A DNA stretch of 64,000 bases from Ruminococcus sp. (GCA_015066705.1 SVNV01000003.1:1-64000), one strand, 5' to 3'; counted from the stretch's first letter, positions 35,575-43,697 are shown. A program made the numbers and translations. Notes: a model not told the origin generated them from the sequence alone.

Positions 35575-35829
35575 AAAAAAGCCTCCTGCTGTGATGACAC
35601 AACAGGAGGCAGAATTTCTTTTAAAACTGCGGTTCCACTCCGTTTTATACTCAAAGCCTTTAACGCAGGCATACGAAAAGGGATACTTTGATTTTCACCC
35701 TTTCTGCTTGTGGACAAACCACCAAAAACCGCACTTCACAGTCCCTTTCAAAAACGTCACACCAACCCGTTTCTCTCTGAATGAAACAAAAACTGCTACT
35801 CTTGTTTTCGCATTTAAACTATTTAATTT
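35575..35829 (-). promoter_or_regulatory. T-box riboswitch, probably cysteine-specific
   Basis: On the minus strand the leader has the Stem I-type AGAGAG and GGGTTGGTG motifs, a candidate specifier TGC in GTGAAGTGCGG, and the T-box GAGTGGAACCGCAG (35627-35640). A terminator follows: stem GCCTCCTG paired across 35581-35610, then six T. Uncharged tRNA-Cys would bind and favour the antiterminator, raising cysE-cysS-ppi expression. The cysteine assignment rests on the TGC triplet and the genes. Confidence 0.9.
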
Positions 35830-35859
35830 ATTGTAGCATACTTAATTGTTAATTGTCAA
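35830..35859 (-). promoter_or_regulatory. Promoter of the T-box operon
   Basis: On the minus strand TTGACA (35854-35859), 18 bases and TACAAT (35830-35835) precede the T-box leader. The -35 box is itself part of the family B heptamer run (35841-35878). Confidence 0.75.
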
Positions 35860-35906
35860 CTGTCAATTGTCAATTCCAAAATAAATTGTCTACGACAATT
35901 TATTTT
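35841..35906. repeat. Family B heptamer run and stop-codon palindrome of pgsA
   Basis: Near-tandem AATTGTCAA/ACTGTCAA units run from 35841 to 35875. They are followed by a perfect 13-bp palindrome (35878-35890 with 35894-35906, loop TAC). One arm carries the last codon and stop of pgsA, as at the DUF1846 stop. Confidence 0.7.
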
Positions 35907-36442
35907 GATGAGTCAATATGTGGCCAATATGCCTTGAGATACTGCGCTCCCGAAATGATTGTAAGCACTGTTGAAATCCAGATGAGAACCTCATTCACAA
36001 TCATATTATGAATTCCGAAGCCTTCAAGTGCAAGTATTGCGACAATCGCTATCATTGTGAAAGCTGTCTTGAGCTTTCCCCAGATACCTGCCGCTACTAC
36101 AACTCCGTCGCCTGCGGTAACAAGTCTTAAAGCAGAAACCATAAATTCTCTTCCGAGAATAATTACGACTGCCACAACGTCAATCCAGCCAAGTGCTGAA
36201 AAACAGCAGATTGCCGCCATTACAAGCATTTTATCTGCAAGTGGGTCCAAAAACTTTCCGAAGGTTGTAACAAGGCTATACTTTCTTGCAATTTTTCCGT
36301 CAAACCAGTCGGTAATTGAAGCGATTGCAAAAAATGCAAGTGCGATAAAAATGTTGAACGGAATTTTATCAACAAGAAGTGCCGCCATAAAAAATGGTAT
36401 CATTATTACTCTGAGAACTGTAAGTTTATTAGGAAGATTCAT
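35900..36442 (-). CDS. pgsA: CDP-diacylglycerol-glycerol-3-phosphate 3-phosphatidyltransferase
   Basis: PgsA makes phosphatidylglycerophosphate, the committed step to phosphatidylglycerol. The 180-residue integral membrane protein has the CDP-alcohol phosphotransferase signature D-x2-D-G-x2-A-R-x8-G-x3-D-x3-D, seen as TDWFDGKIARKYSLVTTFGK followed by FLDPLADK. Four to five hydrophobic segments are present. It follows rimO by 30 bases; rimO-pgsA is a common Firmicute pair. Confidence 0.95.
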   Translation of the reverse strand: MNLPNKLTVLRVIMIPFFMAALLVDKIPFNIFIALAFFAIASITDWFDGKIARKYSLVTTFGKFLDPLADKMLVMAAICCFSALGWIDVVAVVIILGREFMVSALRLVTAGDGVVVAAGIWGKLKTAFTMIAIVAILALEGFGIHNMIVNEVLIWISTVLTIISGAQYLKAYWPHIDSSK

Positions 36443-36472
36443 AAATTATTCCCTTTCAAATTATTTATTATT

Positions 36473-37804
36473 TTAGTCTATTCTTGTACCAATAAGGTCG
36501 AAGTCAAGCAGGTCATCATACTGCACCTTTACAAACTCACCTACCGCAAGCTTTCGGTCGCTAGTAAAGAAAATCTTTCCGTCGATTTCAGGTGCATCGG
36601 TATCGCTTCTTCCGTAGTAGCATTCAGCAAGTCTGTCAAAGCCCTCTGTTACTACCTCTACTGTCTGTCCGATTTTCTTTTCATTAAGTTCGTAAAAAAT
36701 TCTCGACTGTGCGTCCATTATAATTTCAGCACGCTTTTCTTTAATTTCCTCGTCAATCTGATTTTCAAAGCTACCGGCAGGAGTTCCCTCCTCCTGAGAG
36801 TATGCAAAGCAACCAAGTCTGTCAAATCTCATTTCCTTGGCAAACTCACAAAGCTCTTCAAACTGCTCCTCGGTTTCGCCCGGGAATCCGGCTATAAGAG
36901 TTGTTCTCAGTGTGATTTCAGGAATTTCCCTTCTGAGCTTTGAAACAATATCAATGAGCATCTGTTTATTGCTCTTTCTGTTCATTCGTCTGAGCACTTC
37001 ATCATTACAATGCTGGATTGGCATATCAATATACTTGACAAGCTTTTCTTCCTTCTTGAGAACCTCTATAAACTCGTCGGTAATTCTTTCCGGATATGAA
37101 TAAAGGGTTCTAATCCACTTGATTCCGTCAATTCTACAAAGCTCTGTCAAAAGCTCAGGCAACATTGATTTTCCGTAAATATCCTCGCCGTAGCGTGTTG
37201 TATCCTGCGCTACAACTACAATTTCACGAACGCCAACCGACGCAAGCCATTTAGCCTCGTCAATAATGCTTTCCATTGTTCTTGAACGGAAGCGTCCTCT
37301 GATTGATGGGATAGCGCAGTATGTACAGCAGTTATCACAGCCCTCTGCAATTTTAAGATATGCATAAAAAGGCTCTGTTGAAATTATTCTCTTTCCGTCA
37401 ATATCAAGGTCTTTCTTTTCGCCGTAAGAAGTAACCTTCTTATTATCAACAAGCACTTCCCTGATAATTTCGCCAAGCTTTTTATTACTTCCAAGTCCGA
37501 CAACGGCGTCAATCTCAGGGATTTCCTTTAAAATCTCGTCCTTATATCTTTCAGAAAGGCAGCCTGTAATTACGATTGCCTTTATTCTTCCCTCATTTTT
37601 CAGGAGAACAAATTCTAAAATCGTATCAATAGCTTCCTGTTTTGCACTTTCAATAAAACCACAGGTGTTAACCACAACCACGTCGCCCATAGCTGCGTCC
37701 TGAATTATCTCATAGCCCTCCTGGCGGAGATTATACATCATACACTCGGCATCAACCTGATTTTTAGGACAGCCAAGTGACACAAATCCAACTTTTGTTG
37801 CCAT
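36473..37804 (-). CDS. rimO: Ribosomal protein S12 methylthiotransferase
   Basis: RimO is a radical-SAM enzyme that methylthiolates an aspartate of ribosomal protein S12. The 443-residue protein has the N-terminal UPF0004 domain with cluster cysteines (SLGCPKNQVDAE, NTCGFIESAKQEA, TGCLSERY), the radical-SAM CxxxCxxC in EGCDNCCTYCAIP near residue 150, and a C-terminal TRAM domain. ATG at 37804 is preferred, with AAGGAAA upstream; the frame extends eight codons further without a site. Confidence 0.95.
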   Translation of the reverse strand: MATKVGFVSLGCPKNQVDAECMMYNLRQEGYEIIQDAAMGDVVVVNTCGFIESAKQEAIDTILEFVLLKNEGRIKAIVITGCLSERYKDEILKEIPEIDAVVGLGSNKKLGEIIREVLVDNKKVTSYGEKKDLDIDGKRIISTEPFYAYLKIAEGCDNCCTYCAIPSIRGRFRSRTMESIIDEAKWLASVGVREIVVVAQDTTRYGEDIYGKSMLPELLTELCRIDGIKWIRTLYSYPERITDEFIEVLKKEEKLVKYIDMPIQHCNDEVLRRMNRKSNKQMLIDIVSKLRREIPEITLRTTLIAGFPGETEEQFEELCEFAKEMRFDRLGCFAYSQEEGTPAGSFENQIDEEIKEKRAEIIMDAQSRIFYELNEKKIGQTVEVVTEGFDRLAECYYGRSDTDAPEIDGKIFFTSDRKLAVGEFVKVQYDDLLDFDLIGTRID

Positions 37805-37841
37805 TATAAATTTCCTTTTCACAAACAATTATTCACTATAT

Positions 37842-37869
37842 ATTTTACACTAAAATTAAAATAAGTCAA
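37842..37869 (-). promoter_or_regulatory. Possible promoter of rimO-pgsA
   Basis: On the minus strand TTGACT (37864-37869), 16 bases and TAAAAT (37842-37847) are a fair match to a vegetative promoter. Confidence 0.45.
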
Positions 37870-37875
37870 GACCTT

Positions 37876-37978
37876 TTTGCAAACGTGCCTTTTGCATCCC
37901 CCTCGCCTGTTTTTTCAATAGCGAATAAGGAGAGTTTCGAGTGACGGCGGTTATCGGCTCGTTTAACGCTCGCCTTAC
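37876..37978 (+). repeat. Family A intergenic repeat, copy A3
   Basis: A head hairpin (GCAAA and TTTTGC arms, 37880-37896) is followed by ATCCCCCTCGCCTG, AATAGCGA, GAGTGACGGCGGTTATCGG and CGCTCGCCTTA. It lies between the divergent promoters of rimO and the DUF1858 gene. Confidence 0.7.
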
Positions 37979-38005
37979 TTTAATTGTAACTTGTGCATTT
38001 AGGTC

Positions 38006-38034
38006 TTGCATTTATCTGAAAAATTGGTTATAAT
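38006..38034 (+). promoter_or_regulatory. Promoter of the DUF1858 gene
   Basis: TTGCAT (38006-38011), 17 bases and TATAAT (38029-38034) lie about 50 bases before the start. Confidence 0.75.
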
Positions 38035-38085
38035 AATAGAGGTATGTTTTAAATAATACGATTCAGGTTGAAAGGAGTTTTAAAA

Positions 38086-38292
38086 ATGGTTTTTGAAGTT
38101 ACAAAGGACACAATTATCGGAGACATTCTTGACCAGGATTTTGAGGTTGCACCTTATTTCCTTGAAATGGGTATGCACTGTCTCGGTTGCCCTTCTGCAA
38201 GAGGCGAAACTATCGAGCAGGCTTGTGAGGTTCACGGTGTAAGTGCTGATGAGCTTGTTGCTAAGCTCAACGCTCATTTCTCAGGCAAGTAA
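38086..38292 (+). CDS. DUF1858 domain-containing small protein
   Basis: The 68-residue protein matches DUF1858, a small helical domain often found alone or fused to redox and hybrid-cluster proteins in anaerobes. The two-cysteine motif MHCLGCPSARGETIEQACE is typical and could bind a metal or react with sulfur or nitrogen species; the function is not established. ATG at 38086 has AAAGGAG eight bases upstream. It has its own promoter and terminator. Confidence 0.88.
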   Translation: MVFEVTKDTIIGDILDQDFEVAPYFLEMGMHCLGCPSARGETIEQACEVHGVSADELVAKLNAHFSGK

Positions 38293-38298
38293 TACTAA

Positions 38299-38337
38299 AA
38301 ACGGCAGTTTAGGTTTTCCACTCTGCCGTTTATTTTT
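38299..38337 (+). terminator. Terminator after the DUF1858 gene
   Basis: A 9-bp stem, AAACGGCAG with CTGCCGTTT (38299-38307 and 38323-38331), is followed by T-rich sequence. Confidence 0.75.
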
Positions 38338-38363
38338 CAGAAAAAACCGAAAGGATTACATAA

Positions 38364-39035
38364 ATGAAGCTTGACGCAAGACTTTCTGCATGTGCAGATT
38401 TTATAGATGAAAATTCAGTTGTTGCCGACATCGGAACAGACCACGGATACTTACCTGTCTATCTTGTTCAGAACGGAATCTGTAAAAGAGCCATTGCCTC
38501 TGACATAGGGGTTTCGCCTCTTGAATCAGCAAAGAAAAACATTGAAAAATATCAGCTTTCCGACAAAATAGAAGCTGTTCTTTCCGACGGACTTAAAAAC
38601 GTTCCTGCAGACGGGGTAAGCCACATTGTTATCGCCGGAATGGGCGGTGAAACAATCTGCTCAATTCTCGATTCCTGTCAGTGGGTTAAGAATTGCGTAC
38701 TTGTTTTACAGCCGATGACAAGAAGCGAGCTTGTAAGAGGCTGGCTTTTTGACAACGGATTTGAGATTTCCGCTGAGAAAGCCATTATCGACGAAAAATT
38801 CATCTACACCGTACTCAAAGCAGTTTTCACAGGAAAGAAAAATGAATACGGACAGTTTGAAACGGTTGTGGGAGGACTTGATTTGAGTCTTCCTGCTGAA
38901 AGAAAATACATTGAAAAGAAAATCTCTCAGTTTGAGGCTTCTGCTTCGGGAAAGATGAAATCGAGGCTTTCTCAGGAAGAAGCTTTGAAGGACAAGGAAA
39001 TTGCCGATAAACTCAGAAAGGCTTTGGGTGAATGA
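38364..39035 (+). CDS. trmK: tRNA (adenine(22)-N(1))-methyltransferase
   Basis: TrmK methylates N1 of A22 in bacterial tRNAs. The 223-residue protein has the SAM-binding motif VVADIGTDHGYLPVYL near residue 20 and IVIAGMGGETI near 90, both typical of the TrmK (YqfN) family, and a C-terminal coiled helical region. It precedes a Nif3-like gene, as in Bacillus (yqfN-yqfO). The four-gene plus-strand set trmK-nif3-rqcH-mpg is tightly packed. Confidence 0.93.
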   Translation: MKLDARLSACADFIDENSVVADIGTDHGYLPVYLVQNGICKRAIASDIGVSPLESAKKNIEKYQLSDKIEAVLSDGLKNVPADGVSHIVIAGMGGETICSILDSCQWVKNCVLVLQPMTRSELVRGWLFDNGFEISAEKAIIDEKFIYTVLKAVFTGKKNEYGQFETVVGGLDLSLPAERKYIEKKISQFEASASGKMKSRLSQEEALKDKEIADKLRKALGE

Positions 39036-39036
39036 T

Positions 39037-39795
39037 ATGACAGTTTTTGATGTTTTCAAAAAGATAAATGATGCTGCTGATTTTTCGCTGGCTGAAAGCT
39101 GGGACAACTGCGGTATTCTTGTGGGAAGCAGTTTTAGGGACGTGAAGAAAATTCTCACCTGTCTTGACATTACCTGCGATGTGGCAAGAGAAGCCATTGA
39201 CATTGGTGCTGATTTGGTTGTTTCACATCATCCTGTTATTTTCAAGGGACTTAAATCCCTTGACGACAATAATCCTGCAGTTATGCTTTCAAAGGCAGGA
39301 GTTTCAGCAATTTGCTGTCACACAAACGTTGATATCGCAGCAGGCGGACTCAACAGTTTTTTGTGTGAAAAATTAGGCTTTAAGGAAATAGCAGGATTGC
39401 CTCTTGCTTACGACGAAGGCTCACCTATCGGAATTGTATGCGAAAGTGAAAACGAGCTTTCAGGCGGTGAACTCGCCAAGCTGTTGGTTGAGGTTTTAGG
39501 GTGCGACGCACTGAGATTTTACGACTCGGGTAAGGAAATAAAGAGAATCGGTATCTGCACAGGCAGTGGAAGTGACTTTTTAGGCGACGCTCTGAGAAAT
39601 AAATGCGATGTTTTAATTACCGGAGATGTAAAGCACAGTGCCTTTACAGAAGCCAAAAACAGCGGAGTTTCGCTGTTTGACGCAGGTCACTATCACACCG
39701 AATGTATTTTCAGTGAATGGATTGAAAGAATCATTGACGGCGTGAAGATTTCAAGAGCAAAGGCTGACAAGCCACCTTATCAGACAGTTTTTTAA
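39037..39795 (+). CDS. Nif3-like dinuclear metal center protein
   Basis: The 252-residue protein is a short member of the Nif3/YqfO family. Metal ligands are visible in VVSHHPVIFKG and CHTNVDIAAGG and near the C-terminus in DAGHYHTECIFSE. The family is structurally well known, and GTP cyclohydrolase-like activity has been suggested for some members, but the role here is not settled. The ATG lies one base after the trmK stop, so translation is probably coupled. The longer frame starting inside trmK is unlikely. Confidence 0.9.
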   Translation: MTVFDVFKKINDAADFSLAESWDNCGILVGSSFRDVKKILTCLDITCDVAREAIDIGADLVVSHHPVIFKGLKSLDDNNPAVMLSKAGVSAICCHTNVDIAAGGLNSFLCEKLGFKEIAGLPLAYDEGSPIGIVCESENELSGGELAKLLVEVLGCDALRFYDSGKEIKRIGICTGSGSDFLGDALRNKCDVLITGDVKHSAFTEAKNSGVSLFDAGHYHTECIFSEWIERIIDGVKISRAKADKPPYQTVF

Positions 39796-39824
39796 CTGAA
39801 ATTTTTGATTTTTGAGGAAAAATT

Positions 39825-41570
39825 ATGGCATTAGACGGCACATTTTTACATCTTATAAAGCAGGAGCTTTCTGTACTCATTGACGGGAGAGTGGACAAGA
39901 TTCACCAGCCGTCAAAGGAAGAAATCCTTATAGCCTTTCGCACAAGAAACGGAATGAGCAAGGTGATAATAAATCTTTCGGCGGGCACAGCAAGAATCCA
40001 CATAACTAAGGCGGAAATCGAAAATCCTAAGGTTCCGCCTATGTTTTGTATGCTTCTCAGAAAGCATCTTTCCGGTGCAAAGCTCATTGACATTCGTCAG
40101 GTGGGCTGTGAAAGAGTTTTATTCTTTGATTTTGACGGCACAAACGAAATGGGCGACCACGTTAATCTCACTCTTTGTGTGGAAATTATGGGGCGACATT
40201 CAAACCTTATGCTCATAAACGGCGAGGGCAGAATTATTGACGCTATAAAACGTGTAGGACAGGACCTCTCAAGTGTACGTCCTGTTTTACCGAATATGGT
40301 ATACGCTATGCCACCGAGAGATGAGGATAAAATCAGTCTTTTTGACATTGATAAGGAACAGCTTTCAGAGAGGATTTCATTACTTTCTGAAATGAAGCTT
40401 GACAAGGGACTTATGAGAATCATCGAGGGAATTTCCCCTGTTTTTGCAAGAGAAGCTGAATTTTTTGCCACAAGGGGTGAGGAAGTTTCAGTAAGTGAGC
40501 TTTCCGACGACCACATTGACAGGCTTGCATTCTTTCTCAAAAACTGCAAAAATGAGATTTCCGAGGGCAAAAATACTTTCGTTACCCTGAGAACAAAAGA
40601 GGGCGACCTTAAGGATTTCTGTTTCTGCAACATTACACAGTACGGCGCTCTTATGGTGAAAAAGGAATTTGAAAGCGGCTCGGAGCTTCTTGACTATTTC
40701 TACACGGCGAGAGATTTGGCTTCCAGAATGAAGCAGAGAGCAAGCGACCTCTTTAAGCTTATTGTAACCTTGAGTGAGAGAATTTCAAGGCGAGTTTCAA
40801 ATCAGAAACAGGAGCTCAGAGAATGCGACGACAGAGAAAAATTCAAGATTTACGGTGACCTCATTATGTCAAATCTTTACCGTCTTGAAAAAGGAATGAG
40901 CGAGGCGGAGGTTGAAAATTTTTACGAGGAGGATTGCCCGACGGTAAAAATCCCTCTTGACAAGCGTTACACACCTACTCAGAATGCCCAGAAATACTAC
41001 AACGAATACAGAAAGCTTGATACTGCAAAAAAGCATCTGACACAGCTTATTGCTGACGGAGAGGCTGAAATTCTATACATCGACAGCGTTTTTGACCTTT
41101 TAAGCAGAGCTTCCACAGAGTCGGAGGTTATCGACCTTAGAAGTGAGCTTGCTGAGCAGGGTTACGTCAAGGCACCACGTTTTAAGGGGAAACCTCCTAA
41201 GGCTTCACCGCCTATAAAATATACATCTCCAAACGGCTTTGAAATTCTGGTTGGAAGAAATAATAAGCAGAATGATAAACTCACTCTGAAGGACGCTGAT
41301 AAAAGCGATTTGTGGCTTCATACAAAGAATATCCACGGCTCTCACGTTATTATAAAATGCAAAGGCGTTGAGCCTGATGACGAAACTATTTTATACGCTG
41401 CAAAGCTGGCGGCATATCATTCAAAGGGACGAAATTCGGCACAGGTACCTGTTGATTACACGCAGGTAAGATTTGTGAAAAAGCCAAGTGGTGCTAAGCC
41501 GGGAAAGGTAATTTTTACAAACAACAAGACGGTTTACGTTAACCCTACCGAATTGGAGAATGACCTATGA
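39825..41570 (+). CDS. rqcH: Rqc2 homolog RqcH (NFACT family)
   Basis: RqcH binds stalled 50S subunits and recruits tRNA-Ala to add C-terminal alanine tails for degradation. The 581-residue protein has the NFACT-N domain (DGTFLHLIKQEL at the start; VEIMGRHSNLMLIN near 120), helix-hairpin-helix and coiled-coil regions (about 190-420), and the C-terminal NFACT-R domain (LWLHTKNIHGSHVIIK near 500). It was formerly annotated as fibronectin-binding protein. The stop overlaps the start of mpg by four bases. Confidence 0.94.
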   Translation: MALDGTFLHLIKQELSVLIDGRVDKIHQPSKEEILIAFRTRNGMSKVIINLSAGTARIHITKAEIENPKVPPMFCMLLRKHLSGAKLIDIRQVGCERVLFFDFDGTNEMGDHVNLTLCVEIMGRHSNLMLINGEGRIIDAIKRVGQDLSSVRPVLPNMVYAMPPRDEDKISLFDIDKEQLSERISLLSEMKLDKGLMRIIEGISPVFAREAEFFATRGEEVSVSELSDDHIDRLAFFLKNCKNEISEGKNTFVTLRTKEGDLKDFCFCNITQYGALMVKKEFESGSELLDYFYTARDLASRMKQRASDLFKLIVTLSERISRRVSNQKQELRECDDREKFKIYGDLIMSNLYRLEKGMSEAEVENFYEEDCPTVKIPLDKRYTPTQNAQKYYNEYRKLDTAKKHLTQLIADGEAEILYIDSVFDLLSRASTESEVIDLRSELAEQGYVKAPRFKGKPPKASPPIKYTSPNGFEILVGRNNKQNDKLTLKDADKSDLWLHTKNIHGSHVIIKCKGVEPDDETILYAAKLAAYHSKGRNSAQVPVDYTQVRFVKKPSGAKPGKVIFTNNKTVYVNPTELENDL

Positions 41571-42106
41571 AGGTTTTAGGAAGAGAGTTTTTTGACAGGG
41601 ATTGTCTTGAGGTCGCACCGGATTTAGTAGGAAAAATCCTATGTGTCAGACAGGCTGACGGAAGTGTAAGGCGTGTCCGCATAACAGAAAGTGAAGCCTA
41701 CCGAGGTGAAGAGGACACAGCCTGTCACGCTCACAAGGGGCGAACACCGAGAACAGAGCTTCTTTACGGACAGTGCGGGATAATTTACGTTTATCTTTGT
41801 TACGGAATGCACTGGCTGATGAACGTGATAACGGGCGACGAGGGATTTCCTCAGGGAGTTTTATTCCGTGCAGGCGGGATTCCTCTTGACGACAGCGGAA
41901 TTAAGAAAAAGCTTGACGGCCCTGCAAAGCTTACAAAATATCTTGGGATTAACAAGTCCCACAACGGCAAGCCCATTTACGAAAACCCCGACGTATGGAT
42001 TGAGGACGACGGTGAGGTTTTTGAAATCAGAACTGACGTAAGAGTAGGCATCGACTACGCCACTGAGGAATACAGAAACAAACAATGGCGATTCTTGAAA
42101 CCCTGA
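41567..42106 (+). CDS. mpg: DNA-3-methyladenine glycosylase (AAG/Mpg type)
   Basis: This base-excision enzyme removes alkylated purines. The 179-residue protein matches the AAG family, with the catalytic Glu in RITESEAYRGEEDTACHA, YVYLCYGMHWLMNV, and GPAKLTKYLGI. The stop codon TGA is in the loop of a 9-bp hairpin (42094-42116) whose left arm encodes the last residues. A slight shortening of the C-terminus by that repeat is possible. It overlaps rqcH by ATGA. Confidence 0.93.
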   Translation: MKVLGREFFDRDCLEVAPDLVGKILCVRQADGSVRRVRITESEAYRGEEDTACHAHKGRTPRTELLYGQCGIIYVYLCYGMHWLMNVITGDEGFPQGVLFRAGGIPLDDSGIKKKLDGPAKLTKYLGINKSHNGKPIYENPDVWIEDDGEVFEIRTDVRVGIDYATEEYRNKQWRFLKP

Positions 42107-42156
42107 CGGTTTCAAGATAATTGACAATTAAGGTGTTGCCTTCGGCAACAAATTAA
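42094..42156 (+). repeat. Stop-codon hairpin plus family B unit with hairpin
   Basis: CTTGAAACC-CTGAC-GGTTTCAAG (42094-42116) carries the mpg stop in its loop. ATAATTGACAATTAAGGTG follows, then the hairpin GTTGCC-TTC-GGCAAC. The latter corresponds to AATTAAGGTG and GTCTGC-TTC-GCAGAC at 6266-6293, with stem changes in both arms. Confidence 0.7.
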
Positions 42157-42159
42157 AAA

Positions 42160-42194
42160 AATGAGAGTAGGAGAAATCCCACTCTCATTTTTTA
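42160..42194 (+). terminator. Terminator after the trmK-mpg operon
   Basis: A stem of AATGAGAGT with ACTCTCATT (42160-42168 and 42181-42189), extended inward past one mismatch, is followed by six T. Confidence 0.85.
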
Positions 42195-42200
42195 TCTCTT

Positions 42201-42299
42201 TAAGCCGAGCCTTAGCGAGGCGATAACACGCCGTCACTCAAAAGTGACTGCTTGCTCAAACCTTCCAAAGGCGAGGTCGGTGAAACCGTTAGGGTTTCA
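42201..42299 (-). repeat. Family A intergenic repeat, copy A5
   Basis: On the minus strand the head hairpin TGAAACC-CTAAC-GGTTTCA (42281-42299) begins with the stop codon TGA of the RHH gene. It is followed by CCGACCTCGCCT, GAGTGACGGCG, GTTATCGCCTCG and GGCTCGGCTTA. Confidence 0.75.
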
Positions 42300-42566
42300 T
42301 ATGTTTTCAAGCAGTTTTTTAATCATTTCTTCTTTCGGAAGATTACCGTATTTCTCCTTGATAAATTCCTTGGCGATTGCTTCCCTTTCGGCTTTTTCAG
42401 CCTTCTTGGCAAGGTTCTTTCTCTTTGAAACACACTCGCTCAGAAGAAATTCTATCTGTCCGTTAATGGAACGGAAATCGTCCTCCGCCCACTGTGAAAG
42501 CTCTTCCCACAGTTTTGGCGAAAGTCTTAAAATAAGCTGCTTTTTTGATTCCTTATTTTCCTGCAT
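42297..42566 (-). CDS. Ribbon-helix-helix (Arc-like) DNA-binding protein
   Basis: The 89-residue protein starts with a ribbon-helix-helix domain: the strand KQLILRLSPKLWEELSQWAEDD and the helix SINGQIEFLLSECVSKRK resemble Arc/MetJ-type repressors. A charged helical C-terminal tail (50-89) follows. It lies 21 bases behind an SPFH gene in the same operon. The operon promoter carries tandem palindromic 8-bp boxes of the kind RHH proteins bind, so autoregulation is plausible. The stop codon is the first triplet of repeat A5. Confidence 0.85.
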   Translation of the reverse strand: MQENKESKKQLILRLSPKLWEELSQWAEDDFRSINGQIEFLLSECVSKRKNLAKKAEKAEREAIAKEFIKEKYGNLPKEEMIKKLLENI

Positions 42567-42587
42567 ATCTTTCGCCTTTCCTGTTTT

Positions 42588-43610
42588 TTAGTAAATGCTA
42601 CCGCTGTTTACGATTGGCTGAGCGTCCTTATTTCCGCAAAGCACAACGAGAAGGTTTGAAACCATCTGTGCCTTTCTTTCTTCGTCAAGGTCACATACAT
42701 TGTTTTCAGAAAGCTTATCAAGAGCCATCTGTACCATTCCGACAGCACCCTCAACAATCTTCTGTCTTGCTTCGATAATAGCTGTTGCCTGCTGACGCTG
42801 GAGCATTGCAGCAGCGATTTCAGGTGCATAAGCAAGGTGAGTAATTCTTACTTCAACAATCTCGATACCTGCGATATCAACCTTTTTCTGAAGCTCAACC
42901 TTAAGCATATCAGCTACTTCCTGTGATGAGCCTCTCAGTGACTTTTCATCGCCCTCTTCTGACATATCATAAGGGTAAAGTCTTACGATATTTCTGAGTG
43001 CTGAGTCAGCCTGAGTTGAAAGATATTCTGAATAATTATCAACATTGAATACTGCCTTAGCTGTATTTGAAATTTTCCAGATAACATTAACACCGATTTC
43101 AATAGGATTACCGAGAAGGTCGTTTATCTTCTGCTTATCATTTTTAAGTGTCATAGCCTTAAGCGAAAGCTTCTTTGAAATATTTGAGCTGTTCTGTGCA
43201 ACATTCTGTCCTCTGACTGCAGTTTCGCCCACAAGTGTTGCCATTGAAATGGTAGCTCTTACATCATAAGCAGGGTTTACTGCTGAGCAGAATGGGTTTA
43301 TGTAATAAAATCCGGCTTCTTTGATTGTGCCTACATAATTACCGAAAAATGTAAGTACAAGTGCTTCGTTTGGCTTGATAATCCTGAGACCGCAGTTCAC
43401 AAATATTGTAACTACTGTAAGAAGTGACGCAAGAATAATCATCGGAATTCCTATGATTTCATTTCCTCCGCCTGATTCTGTAAGAATAATTCCGAAAACA
43501 ATTCCCACAATAGAAACGACATACAAAAACAAAACAAGGAAAAGCATTCCCCAGCCGTTTTTGGTTTTCATTTTAATTTCTTCATAACACATTTCTTTTT
43601 TGTTTTCCAT
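42588..43610 (-). CDS. SPFH/Band 7 domain membrane protein
   Basis: The 340-residue protein has two N-terminal membrane segments (about 22-45 and 52-73), followed by an SPFH (stomatin/prohibitin/flotillin/HflK) domain starting at GLRIIKPNEALVLTFFGNYVGT. The helical AAAMLQRQQATAIIEARQKIVEGAVGMV segment is near residue 275. Such proteins form large rings that organise membrane regions or regulate proteases. The cargo here is unknown. RHH-regulator pairing with SPFH genes occurs in other Clostridia as far as I recall. The promoter with operator boxes is at 43645-43697. Confidence 0.9.
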   Translation of the reverse strand: MENKKEMCYEEIKMKTKNGWGMLFLVLFLYVVSIVGIVFGIILTESGGGNEIIGIPMIILASLLTVVTIFVNCGLRIIKPNEALVLTFFGNYVGTIKEAGFYYINPFCSAVNPAYDVRATISMATLVGETAVRGQNVAQNSSNISKKLSLKAMTLKNDKQKINDLLGNPIEIGVNVIWKISNTAKAVFNVDNYSEYLSTQADSALRNIVRLYPYDMSEEGDEKSLRGSSQEVADMLKVELQKKVDIAGIEIVEVRITHLAYAPEIAAAMLQRQQATAIIEARQKIVEGAVGMVQMALDKLSENNVCDLDEERKAQMVSNLLVVLCGNKDAQPIVNSGSIY

Positions 43611-43644
43611 AATAACACTCCTTTTTGGATTTCTGTCAGTTTTA

Positions 43645-43697
43645 TGATATCATTTTGATATCACAATGATAGTAACATACTTTTTCAATTTTGTCAA
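43645..43697 (-). promoter_or_regulatory. SPFH-RHH operon promoter with three 11-bp-spaced operator boxes
   Basis: On the minus strand TTGACA (43692-43697), 17 bases and TACTAT (43669-43674) form the promoter. The palindromic octamer TGATATCA is at 43645-43652 and 43656-43663, and a weaker TGATAGTA at 43667-43674 overlaps the -10. All three are separated by 3-base spacers, a period of 11 bp, and lie over the transcription start. Tandem 8-bp palindromes are typical targets of ribbon-helix-helix repressors. Confidence 0.7.

Noticed and set aside
35553..35717. N-terminal extension of cysE reading through the leader
   Set aside because: The frame runs across the T-box and its terminator; the ribosome site and CysE homology begin at 35552.
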